Assembly: GCA_036843405.1 (NCBI GenBank)
Contig: DAITSJ010000030.1
Span: 1 to 27,421, forward strand
DNA: 27,421 nt
Source of the DNA: DGNJ01 sp002388905
GTDB lineage: Bacteria; Pseudomonadota; Gammaproteobacteria; Pseudomonadales; Porticoccaceae
Direction: 5' to 3'
A model generated the notes under the pieces. The model made no database searches, had not been told where the DNA came from, and was given only the letters and a program-made list of their open reading frames with translations. Both the position numbers and the translations under genes were made by a program. Shown here piece after piece: positions 20,365 through 27,421 of this stretch; position 1 is the stretch's first letter, and each line of letters begins with the position of its first letter.

Positions 20365-23300
20365 TCAGGCCTCGGCCAGTTCGGCAGCCTTGTCCACGTC
20401 AACGGTAACCAGGCGCGAGACACCGGGCTCGTGCATGGTTACCCCCATCAGTTGATGGGCCATTTCCATGGCGATTTTATTGTGGGTGATATAGATAAAC
20501 TGAACCCGCTCCGCCATTTCCTCCACCATCCGGGCGTAGCGCCCCACATTGGCATCGTCCAGGGGCGCGTCGACCTCGTCGAGCATGCAGAAGGGCGCCG
20601 GGTTGAGGCGGAAGATGGAGAATACCAGGGCGATGGCGGTGAGAGCCTTCTCGCCGCCGGAGAGCAGGTGGATGGTGGTGTTCTTCTTGCCCGGCGGTCG
20701 CGCCATAATCGTGATACCGGTATCAAGCAGGTCTTCCCCGGTCATTTCCAGGTAGGCATGGCCACCGCCGAACACTTTGGGAAACAGTTCTTCCAGGGAC
20801 CGGTTGATCTGGTCGAAGGTTTCCTTGAAACGGGTGCGGGTCTCCCGGTCGATCTTGTGGATGGCCTCTTCCAGGGTCGCCAGGGCATCGTTGAGTTCGT
20901 GGTCCTGGGCATCGAGATAGGTCTTGCGCTCGGACTCGGTCTTGAATTCCTCGATGGCGGCCAGGTTGATGGCTCCCAGACGCTGAATGCGATTGTCGAT
21001 TCGCTCCAGTTCACGCTCCCAGTCGGCCGGGTCAGAATCCTCGGGCAGTTCGGCCAGCAGGTGCTGCAGATCGTAATTCTGTTCGGCGACCTGCTCGGCG
21101 ATGGTCTTGCTGCGGGTTTCCAGTTCCTGGGTGGACAGGCGCAACTGCTCCAGTTGGGTGCGCTGCTCCATGACCTGTTGCTCCAGGCTGTTGCGGCGCT
21201 TTTCACGCTCCCGCATCCCGTGCTCCACCTCTTCCAACTGCCGGCGGGCGTCACCCAGCTGCTTCTCGATACCCAGCCTCTTCTCCAACTGGGCCTCCAG
21301 TTCCAGGGTCAGGCCCTCGGTGGGATCCCGGTGCTCGCTGGCGCTGGCACGCAACTGTTCCCGGCGCTCGTCGAGCCGGGCGACCTGGACTTCGAGCCGA
21401 CCGATGCCCTCGCGGATGGAATCCAGCTGGGTGCTCACCGAGCGCTCGCGCATGGCCAGTTCATGGAGTTTGTCCCGGTCGTGCCGGGCCCGCTGGCGGG
21501 CGTTGTCGAGCTGCCGGCGGCAGGTATCCCGCTCGCCCAGAAGCTCTTCCTTGCGCCGGGTGTCGGTCTCCATGGCATCCAGGGCTTCCTGGAGCAACTG
21601 CCGGGCATCGGCCAGGTTTTCGTGCTCCACTTCCTGCTGCTGCCGGGCGTCGGCCATCTCGTCCCGGGCCCGCTCGCGGCGGGCCGCATATTGTTCCACC
21701 TGCATGCGGCTGGCGCTGAGCCGGGAACGCAAATCGGCATATTCCCGCTGGCGTTCCGATACCTCCCGGGAAAGGGACTCCCGGCGTTGCTCCAGCGCGG
21801 ACAGGGACTCTTCACGCCTGTCCTGGGCTTCGCCCAGTTGCTCAACCCGCGTGCCCAGCTCGTCGAGCCGGGCATTGACGCTGTCCAGTTCCTGCTTGCG
21901 CTTTAACACACCGGCGGCCGCATCCTTGTCCCGGGCCACACGCAGCCAGTGGCGACTCAGCCAGATGCCTTCAGGCGTGACCACGGACTCCCCCGGATCG
22001 AGGCGGTCCCGCAGTGCCAGGGCCTGGGCCAGGCCATCCGCCGCGTAGACACCGGCCAGAAGACGGCCCGCACCCCCGGAAACCTTGTCCGCGAGGGGGG
22101 CCGCCTTGGCGTTACCCATGTCGGTGGCGACATTGCCGCCCGACTGCTCGACGAATACCAGCTCTCCCTGCCTGAACTGGTCCAGGTCGCCGGCGAGATC
22201 AGTGAGAGAATCCACGCACACTGCCTGGAGATAGCTTCCCAGGACGGCTTCCACGGCCATTTCCCAGCCGGACTCCACGTCAAGGGTCTCGGCCAGGCGG
22301 GCCGCGTCGGCGAGCCCCCGGGACTCCAGCCACTGGCGTTCCTCGGTGCCCTCCTCCAGGGCCGCCTGCTGCAATGCCTCCAGGGATGCCTGCCGCCCTT
22401 TCAGGGACTGGCGCTGCTCCCGGGCGGCGCCGAGTTCCGCGCTGGCGGACTGATAAGCCTTGCGGGCCTCGTCGATGGCGGCGCTAAGCCCATCCAGATC
22501 GGCCTGCTTCTCGCTGTTGACGGTTTCCATTTCGGCAAGCTGCTCACCGAGCAGCGTCACCTCTTCCTCGGCGGGGCTGATATTGAGATCCCGGTGTTCG
22601 GATTCCAGCTTGTCGATGCGCTCGGCAAGCCGGCGCAGCGCCTGTTCCAGGTGCTGGATACGGGACTGCTGGACTTCCGCCTGCTGGCGGGGCGCGGCGG
22701 CGGCCTGGTTGAACTCCTCCCAGGCCGACTGCCAGTGGTTCATGGCCTCCTCCGCCTCCTGCAGCACCAGGCCGGATTCCTCCTCCTGGGCCCGCAGTTG
22801 CGCCAGGGCCGGGGCAATCTCTTTCAGCTCGGCCTCCCAGCCCAGGGCCTTCTGCCGGTCGGTGCGCAGATGCTCTTCGGCTTCCACGTAGTTGCGCTCG
22901 GTCTGCTCCACGTCCTGCTGCAATTCCCGGGCACGCTCCCGGGCGTGCTCGATGGACTGCTCTATGCGGGCTACCTCGGCGCCGATCGCGTAGTAACGGC
23001 CCTGAATCTCGTTGAAAACGTCGCTCTGGTCGGTGTAGTCGGCGCGCAGTTTTTCCAGCGCCGTATCGCAGGCGCTGCGTTCGGTGACCAGGGCCTCCAC
23101 CGCCAGTTCCTGGCGGCTGATAGCCGTGCGCTTGTGCTCCACTTGCCGGTTCAGGTCGCGCCAGCGCAGGGCGTGGAGCTGGGCGCGCACCTGACGCTCC
23201 TCCTTTTTGTACTCCGCGTACTTTTCCGCGGCCTGGGCCTGGCGTTCGAGGCGCTGGAGCTGCCGGCCCAGTTCCTCCCGGATGTCGGTGAGGCGCTCCA

Positions 23301-23871
23301 GGTTTTCCAGGGTCCGGCGCATACGGTTTTCGGTGTCCCGGCGCCGCTCCTTGTACTTGGAAATACCGGCGGCCTCCTCGATGTAGACGCGCAGCTCGTC
23401 GGGCCGGGCCTCGATCAGGTTGGAGATCATGCCCTGCTCGATGATGGCGTAGCTGCGCGGCCCCAGCCCCGTGCCCAGAAAGATATCGGTGATATCCCGG
23501 CGCCGGCACTTGTTGCCGTTCAGGTAATAGTTGGACTGGCCTTCCCGGGTGACCTTGCGGCGGATGGATATCTCGTTGTAGGCGGCGTACTCACCCGCCA
23601 CGGAGCCGTCGGAGTTGTCGAAAATCAGCTCGATGGAGGCCTGCCCCACCGGTTTGCGGCCGCCGGAACCGTTGAAAATGACGTCGGCCATGGATTCGCC
23701 GCGCAGATGCTTGGCGGAACTTTCCCCCATGACCCAGCGCACCGCGTCGATAATGTTGGACTTGCCGCAGCCGTTGGGGCCCACAACCGCGCAGAGGTTG
23801 CTGGGAAAGTTGACCGTGGTGGGGTCGACAAAGGACTTGAAGCCCGCCAGTTTTATGCTTTTCAGGCGCAT
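20365..23871 (-). CDS. smc: Chromosome segregation ATPase SMC
   Basis: SMC forms the ring-shaped condensin complex with ScpA and ScpB (not in this window) and compacts newly replicated DNA. The 1168-aa protein has an N-terminal head with Walker A GPNGCGKS (31-38), long coiled coils rich in Glu/Arg/Gln/Leu (about 170-500 and 670-1000), a hinge around 510-640 ('WEMAVEAVLGSYLQAVCVDS', 'SGGAGRLLAGVYAADG') and a C-terminal head with LSGGEK (1070-1075) and Walker B LDEVD (D1098, catalytic E1099). Size fits Pseudomonas-type SMC rather than MukB. The ATG at 23871 gives the canonical 'MRLKSIKLAGFKSF' start; the ribosome site is weak. It ends with tandem stops TGA TAA. Confidence 0.98.
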   Translation of the reverse strand: MRLKSIKLAGFKSFVDPTTVNFPSNLCAVVGPNGCGKSNIIDAVRWVMGESSAKHLRGESMADVIFNGSGGRKPVGQASIELIFDNSDGSVAGEYAAYNEISIRRKVTREGQSNYYLNGNKCRRRDITDIFLGTGLGPRSYAIIEQGMISNLIEARPDELRVYIEEAAGISKYKERRRDTENRMRRTLENLERLTDIREELGRQLQRLERQAQAAEKYAEYKKEERQVRAQLHALRWRDLNRQVEHKRTAISRQELAVEALVTERSACDTALEKLRADYTDQSDVFNEIQGRYYAIGAEVARIEQSIEHARERARELQQDVEQTERNYVEAEEHLRTDRQKALGWEAELKEIAPALAQLRAQEEESGLVLQEAEEAMNHWQSAWEEFNQAAAAPRQQAEVQQSRIQHLEQALRRLAERIDKLESEHRDLNISPAEEEVTLLGEQLAEMETVNSEKQADLDGLSAAIDEARKAYQSASAELGAAREQRQSLKGRQASLEALQQAALEEGTEERQWLESRGLADAARLAETLDVESGWEMAVEAVLGSYLQAVCVDSLTDLAGDLDQFRQGELVFVEQSGGNVATDMGNAKAAPLADKVSGGAGRLLAGVYAADGLAQALALRDRLDPGESVVTPEGIWLSRHWLRVARDKDAAAGVLKRKQELDSVNARLDELGTRVEQLGEAQDRREESLSALEQRRESLSREVSERQREYADLRSRLSASRMQVEQYAARRERARDEMADARQQQEVEHENLADARQLLQEALDAMETDTRRKEELLGERDTCRRQLDNARQRARHDRDKLHELAMRERSVSTQLDSIREGIGRLEVQVARLDERREQLRASASEHRDPTEGLTLELEAQLEKRLGIEKQLGDARRQLEEVEHGMREREKRRNSLEQQVMEQRTQLEQLRLSTQELETRSKTIAEQVAEQNYDLQHLLAELPEDSDPADWERELERIDNRIQRLGAINLAAIEEFKTESERKTYLDAQDHELNDALATLEEAIHKIDRETRTRFKETFDQINRSLEELFPKVFGGGHAYLEMTGEDLLDTGITIMARPPGKKNTTIHLLSGGEKALTAIALVFSIFRLNPAPFCMLDEVDAPLDDANVGRYARMVEEMAERVQFIYITHNKIAMEMAHQLMGVTMHEPGVSRLVTVDVDKAAELAEA

Positions 23872-23932
23872 CTGCTGTCTCTGTTAATGCTTACCGCTGG
23901 AGCGGACCGGGCAAAGGTGGATCAAGCCGGCA

Positions 23933-23938
23933 ATTCTA
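23933..23938 (-). promoter_or_regulatory. Putative smc promoter -10 box
   Basis: On the minus strand, TAGAAT (23938-23933) is a good -10 in the 102-base gap between ccmI and smc. The best -35 is weak (GGTACA, 17 bases upstream). The predicted leader is about 55 bases. No intrinsic terminator for the ccm operon is visible here, so read-through into smc is possible. Confidence 0.4.
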
Positions 23939-23973
23939 CACGCTTGTCCGAATGTTGTACCAGCCGGGGAGCC

Positions 23974-25197
23974 TCAGGGAAGCCGCCGGTCCACGGTCAG
24001 TTGCAGCGGATCCCCGGCCTCCGCCACGGCAACGGGGCCCAGGCGCCCCTCGTAATCGCCGGAGGCCGGCGTCGCGGTCCCCCCGAGCGCCACCCGGGCC
24101 ACCAGCTCCACCTGGTCGACGGACGAAAGACTGGCGCCCGGACTCATGGCACTGGACCCGTCGAGGGTCACCCGGGCAGGCAGGTCGGCCAGCGTCAGCC
24201 TCCGAATGGCCAGGGGCATGGGCGAGCCCTGCCAGGCCCTGGCGTAGACGAATACCGGTGTATCCGGCGGCGCCTCCACCCGGTCGGCCAGGGTCACGGC
24301 CACCTCCAGGGAGACCGGCCCGGGCCCGGCGTCCTCCCCCAGCTTTTCCCGGGCGCTGGCAATGCCCGCGCGAAAGGACTGCCCTGCCGTCGACATGGGC
24401 GGCAACGACTCCAGAGCCCGCTGCCAGTATTGGATAGCCTGGCGATAATCCTCCGCCTGGTAGGCGCCGATGCCCGCCAGACCCAGGGCCGTATCGCTTC
24501 CGGGCGCCAGCGCCAACGCCCTGCCGGCGAGACTGCGCACACGCGGTGTCATGGTGTTGTTCTCGGCCAGAAACAGCGCCTGGGCATACTCGGCCAGCAA
24601 CTCGCCGTCCTCGGGCGCACGGTCGACCGCCTCCCGATAATGAGCCAGGGCCGACTCCAGGTCACCGCTTTCCTGATTCAAGCGGGCCAGCAGCAGCGGG
24701 TAGACCGCCCGGTCGGGATTGTCCCGGGCCTGATCCGCCAGGCTTTCGCGCAATTCCCGGGTGATATCGTCCAGGCGTTCTCCCGGGCGGGTATCGCCGG
24801 CAAGCAGGGCCGCGCGCCGCTCCAGCAGCTGGCGGACCGACAGGGCATCGGCGGCACCCAGGTAGTGGTAGACGACCATGGCCAGCAGGGGTACGGCGAC
24901 GGCGCAGGCCACCAGCGGGACACGCCCGCCCTTATGACGCTCGACCGGCTGCTCATGGCTTTCGCTGTCCACCAGAAACTGGCGCTGGTACTCGATTTCC
25001 AGTTCCTCGTACTGGTCTTCATCGATGTCGCCGGCAGCGAGCTGACGCCGCAACTCCGCCTGCTTTTCCCGGTACAGGGCCCGGTTGACAGCGGATTCCC
25101 CCACTTCTCCGGCTTCCGGTGAGGGTTTGTTGAGCGCGCCGGCGGCCACCATCAGGAAGGCCAGCAGCGCCAGCAAGGCCATGAGCAACCACATCAT
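23974..25197 (-). CDS. ccmI: Cytochrome c maturation protein CcmI
   Basis: CcmI (CycH) holds the C-terminal end of apocytochrome c and passes it to the CcmF/CcmH haem-ligation complex. The 407-aa protein has an N-terminal membrane helix (2-22), a cytoplasmic loop with 'NRALYREKQAELRRQLAAGDIDEDQYEEL', typical of CcmI, a second helix (about 93-113), then periplasmic TPR repeats (about 160-290: 'YPLLLARLNQESGDLESALAHYREA', 'YRQAIQYWQRALE') and a C-terminal beta-rich domain. Its ATG overlaps the ccmH stop. Separate ccmH and ccmI genes follow the Pseudomonas arrangement, unlike the fused E. coli CcmH. Confidence 0.95.
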   Translation of the reverse strand: MMWLLMALLALLAFLMVAAGALNKPSPEAGEVGESAVNRALYREKQAELRRQLAAGDIDEDQYEELEIEYQRQFLVDSESHEQPVERHKGGRVPLVACAVAVPLLAMVVYHYLGAADALSVRQLLERRAALLAGDTRPGERLDDITRELRESLADQARDNPDRAVYPLLLARLNQESGDLESALAHYREAVDRAPEDGELLAEYAQALFLAENNTMTPRVRSLAGRALALAPGSDTALGLAGIGAYQAEDYRQAIQYWQRALESLPPMSTAGQSFRAGIASAREKLGEDAGPGPVSLEVAVTLADRVEAPPDTPVFVYARAWQGSPMPLAIRRLTLADLPARVTLDGSSAMSPGASLSSVDQVELVARVALGGTATPASGDYEGRLGPVAVAEAGDPLQLTVDRRLP

Positions 25198-25724
25198 TGC
25201 CGGGATTCCTCGTTGTCATCGGCTTCCCGCCGGCTCTCCAGCAGGGCATCCAGTTCCCTGCGCTCGACATCGGTGAGTGCCGGAACCGCCGCTTTATCGC
25301 TGCGGTGACGGAGAACGACGACGGTCAGCACTGCCACGCCCAGCAATACCAGTACCGCGGGACCGAACCAGAGCAGCAGGGTATTGTCCTGCACCGGAGG
25401 GCGATAGCGAATGTAATCGCCGTAGCGTTCCACCAGGAAAGCGGTAATCTCCTCGTCGCTCTTGCCCTCCTCGAGCAGGCGCCGGATTTCCCGGCGCAGG
25501 TCGGCGGCAATGGGGGAGTCGGAACCCGCCAGGTTCTGATTCTGGCATTTGGGGCAGCGCATCTCCTCGATAAGCTGCCGGTAACGGGCCTGCATCTCCT
25601 GGCTGGGCAACTGCGCCGGGTCGATGGCGGCCAGGAGAACAGCCGGGAAAAAGCACAGGGCCAGCAGCCAGGCGGCGCCGAAACCCCTGGCGGTGCATCG
25701 CGCCGGGAAAGGGGTCATGGCCAT
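25194..25724 (-). CDS. ccmH: Cytochrome c maturation thiol oxidoreductase CcmH
   Basis: CcmH keeps apocytochrome CxxCH cysteines reduced and takes part in haem ligation. The 176-aa protein has an N-terminal signal sequence (about 14-33), the conserved redox site MRCPKCQ (C57, C60) followed by 'NQNLAGSDSPIAADLR', a helix bundle with 'LLEEGKSDEEITAFLVERYGDYI', one membrane helix (about 115-138) and a short cytoplasmic tail. It lacks the TPR part, which is encoded separately by ccmI. The start shares one base with the ccmG stop (TGATG), and its own stop overlaps ccmI. Confidence 0.97.
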   Translation of the reverse strand: MAMTPFPARCTARGFGAAWLLALCFFPAVLLAAIDPAQLPSQEMQARYRQLIEEMRCPKCQNQNLAGSDSPIAADLRREIRRLLEEGKSDEEITAFLVERYGDYIRYRPPVQDNTLLLWFGPAVLVLLGVAVLTVVVLRHRSDKAAVPALTDVERRELDALLESRREADDNEESRQ

Positions 25725-26269
25725 CAGTTGTCCTCCGCCTCCCTGACCAGTGAGCGGTAAAGGGGACCAAGCTCGTCACGCCAGACACGCTCGTCCAGAA
25801 CCCCCACATGCTTGTAGCGGATCACGCCGTCGCCGTCCACCAGATAGGTTTCGGGCGCGCCGTAGACACCGAGATCGATTCCCAGCCGGCCATCGCGATC
25901 CTCGAAACTGACCCGGTAGGGATCCCCGAGCCGCGCCAGCCAGGCCAGGGCCGCTTTCCGTTCGTCTTTGTAATCCATGCCCACGATTTTCACACCCCGC
26001 TCGGCCAGTGTCATGAGGAAAGGGTGCTCGACCCGGCAGGCCGGACACCAGGTGCCCCAGACATTGAGCAATGCCGGCTCACCATCGCGAAAAACGGCCT
26101 CGCTGACCTGCCGATCCGGCTCATGGAGATCGGGCAGGCTGAATTCGGGCATGGAACGGTCGAGCAATGCCGATGGCATGGCACCGGGATCCCGCTCCAG
26201 GCCCTTCATCAGGAAAAAGGCCAGGGCCACGAACACCAGAAGGGGTATGAAAAGTTTCCAGTTGAACAT
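25724..26269 (-). CDS. ccmG: Thiol:disulfide interchange protein CcmG/DsbE
   Basis: CcmG is a membrane-anchored periplasmic thioredoxin-like protein that supplies reductant to CcmH or apocytochrome c. The 181-aa product has a single N-terminal membrane anchor (about 5-22), the active site WCPAC (C75, C78) in 'LNVWGTWCPACRVEHP' and the cis-proline P139 in 'VYGAPETYLVDGDG', which is the CcmG form of this loop. I chose the ATG at 26269, which shares one base with the ccmF stop (TGATG); a TTG one codon upstream is also open. Overlap on both sides shows tight operon coupling. Confidence 0.97.
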   Translation of the reverse strand: MFNWKLFIPLLVFVALAFFLMKGLERDPGAMPSALLDRSMPEFSLPDLHEPDRQVSEAVFRDGEPALLNVWGTWCPACRVEHPFLMTLAERGVKIVGMDYKDERKAALAWLARLGDPYRVSFEDRDGRLGIDLGVYGAPETYLVDGDGVIRYKHVGVLDERVWRDELGPLYRSLVREAEDN

Positions 26270-27421
26270 CAACCGGCCGCTCCCGATACCGTCCCCGCGG
26301 CCCGGGGTGCGGTGGCGCGGACCGTCCGGTAGCGTTTATCGAGCATGGCAATGGCGCCGCCGCCGGCCATCAACAGTGCACCCAGCCAGAGCCAGCGCAC
26401 AAAGGGCTTGACGTGCAAACGGATCGACCAGGCCCCGCCGGCCAGGGGCTCCCCCAGGGAGACATAGAGGTCCCGGAACAAGCCGCCGTCGATCCCCGCC
26501 TCGGTCATGACCTGGTTGCTGGCCAGGTAACGCCTTTTTTCCGGATACAGGGTGGTCACCAGCCGCTCATTCCGGTAGACCGCAACGGAGGCCCGGTCCG
26601 AACGGTAGTTGGGCCCCCGGACCTGATCCACACCCTGGAACACGAACCGATAGCCACCGTGTTGCTCCACGTCGCCGGCCTCGACCCGCCTGTCCGCTTC
26701 GACACTGTAAACCGTGGTGAGGCCCGCGCCCAGCAGGCAGCAGGCCAGACCGAAGTGGGCCAGATGCATGCCGTAGTAACTGCCCGTCAGACGGCGAAGA
26801 CCGGACCAGCGCCCGGCGCCGTGGCTCGACTTGCTCCAGAGGTCGCGCACGATAACCGCCACCACCCAGGTGAAGACCGCCATGGTGACCGCCGCCCCGG
26901 CGTGAAAGGCCCCGCCATAGACAAAGGGGAAAATGATGCCGACAACCAGGGCAATAACCGCCGGCAACCATAGTCGGGCTTTCAGCCAGGGCCAGTCCGT
27001 TCTTTTCCAGCGCAGCAGCGAACCCGCCGCCATCAGCACGGCGACCACCACCATCAGGGGAACGAAGAAAAGGTTGAAATAGGGCGGGCCCACTGAAATC
27101 TTGCCCCAGTTCAGGACGTCCGCCACCAGGGGATAGAGTGTCCCCAACAGCACGATGGCCAGCACGATCACCAAGAGGATATTGTTGATAAGCATGAATG
27201 CTTCCCGGGACAACCAGCCGAAACCGCCCTGGGATTTAAGGGTGTGCCCGCGCAGGCCATAGAGCACCAGCGACCCGCCCACGACGACGCCCAGGAAAGC
27301 CAGGATAAAGACGCCCCGGGTGGGATCGGTGGCAAAAGCATGGACGGAGGTGAGCACGCCGGAGGGGACCAGGAAGGTGCCCAGCAGGCTCAGGGAGAAC
27401 GTGAAAATCGCCAGCAGCAGG
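26269..27421 (-). CDS. ccmF: Haem lyase subunit CcmF, C-terminal part (5' end outside the window)
   Basis: CcmF is the large inner-membrane subunit that receives haem from CcmE and attaches it to apocytochrome c. The window contains 383 codons plus the stop; full CcmF is about 650 aa, so the WWD haem-handling domain lies beyond the right edge. Visible features are 'FSLSLLGTFLVPSGVLTSVHAFA' at the upstream end, many membrane helices, the conserved histidine in 'YYGMHLAHFGLACCLLGAG', and a periplasmic C-terminal loop ('RYLASNQVMTEAGIDGGLFRDLYVSLGE') before the last helix. In most CcmF sequences I recall, the VPSGV position has Arg rather than Pro. The stop overlaps ccmG by one base. Confidence 0.96.
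   Translation of the reverse strand, partial: LLLAIFTFSLSLLGTFLVPSGVLTSVHAFATDPTRGVFILAFLGVVVGGSLVLYGLRGHTLKSQGGFGWLSREAFMLINNILLVIVLAIVLLGTLYPLVADVLNWGKISVGPPYFNLFFVPLMVVVAVLMAAGSLLRWKRTDWPWLKARLWLPAVIALVVGIIFPFVYGGAFHAGAAVTMAVFTWVVAVIVRDLWSKSSHGAGRWSGLRRLTGSYYGMHLAHFGLACCLLGAGLTTVYSVEADRRVEAGDVEQHGGYRFVFQGVDQVRGPNYRSDRASVAVYRNERLVTTLYPEKRRYLASNQVMTEAGIDGGLFRDLYVSLGEPLAGGAWSIRLHVKPFVRWLWLGALLMAGGGAIAMLDKRYRTVRATAPRAAGTVSGAAG

Noticed and set aside
20350..25122. Long plus-strand open frames (518 and 1057 aa) opposite smc and ccmI
   Set aside because: They are antisense to clearly real genes, have low-complexity Gly/Leu/Gln-rich translations without domains, and arise from GC-rich codon use that removes stops on the other strand.
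1..27421. CRISPR arrays, IS elements, prophage or toxin-antitoxin modules
   Set aside because: I saw no regularly spaced direct repeats, transposase or integrase motifs, terminal inverted repeats or typical toxin-antitoxin pairs. The tRNA genes show no adjacent integrase or duplicated 3' end within the window.

Overview
The window is GC-rich, densely packed chromosomal DNA from a gammaproteobacterium. The evidence is a split ccmF-ccmG-ccmH-ccmI order, a smc-zipA-ligA cluster, EF-P hydroxylase (EpmC), GcvR, YheU, PdxB, AlaA and enterobacterial-type tRNA-Ser, tRNA-Glu and tRNA-Gly sequences. The gene set looks more like free-living Pseudomonas/Marinobacter/Alcanivorax-type lineages than enterics, but I cannot name the genus. 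I found no insertion sequence, prophage, CRISPR array, toxin-antitoxin pair or clear frameshift. This is core genome, not an accessory island.

Layout, left to right. A tRNA-Ser(GGA) is cut by the left edge (minus strand). Next is a divergent pair: a YdjA-type nitroreductase (minus, TTG start) and a membrane-bound class III adenylate cyclase (plus). A minus-strand block follows: an ABC-2 exporter (yadG-yadH) translationally tight with queF; upstream of it a tRNA-Glu/tRNA-Gly operon with a good sigma70 promoter and a 12-bp-stem terminator; then a DUF1499 protein and msrB. alaA runs divergently from msrB and interlocks at its stop codon with an ATP-NAD-kinase-like gene. A 66-aa PA1571-like protein interlocks in the same way with pdxB, the last gene of a minus-strand operon (gamma-glutamylcyclotransferase-like gene, epmC, a standalone 5' nuclease, pdxB).

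The middle holds a conserved hypothetical gene (plus), a minus-strand operon (exported methyltransferase-like protein, yheU, alpha/beta hydrolase) and a divergent gcvR-SpoU methyltransferase pair (plus). The right third is all minus strand: ccmF (cut by the right edge), ccmG, ccmH and ccmI for cytochrome c maturation, joined by overlapping stop/start codons; then smc, zipA and ligA (chromosome organisation, division, DNA ligation), followed by two uncharacterised small genes.

Functional themes are translation support (tRNAs, queuosine synthesis by QueF, EF-P hydroxylation by EpmC, an RNA methyltransferase), redox repair (MsrB, nitroreductase), cofactor and amino-acid metabolism (PdxB, AlaA, GcvR) and cell-cycle machinery. 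I see no convincing new multi-gene system. The leads I rate highest are a SAM-methyltransferase-like protein with a signal peptide in an overlapping operon with yheU and a hydrolase, a possibly leaderless membrane cyclase whose promoter overlaps that of the nitroreductase, two uncharacterised conserved proteins, and several perfect dyads at promoter positions. Convergent genes are packed so tightly that two pairs share stop-codon bases. No gap without a gene exceeds about 260 bases.
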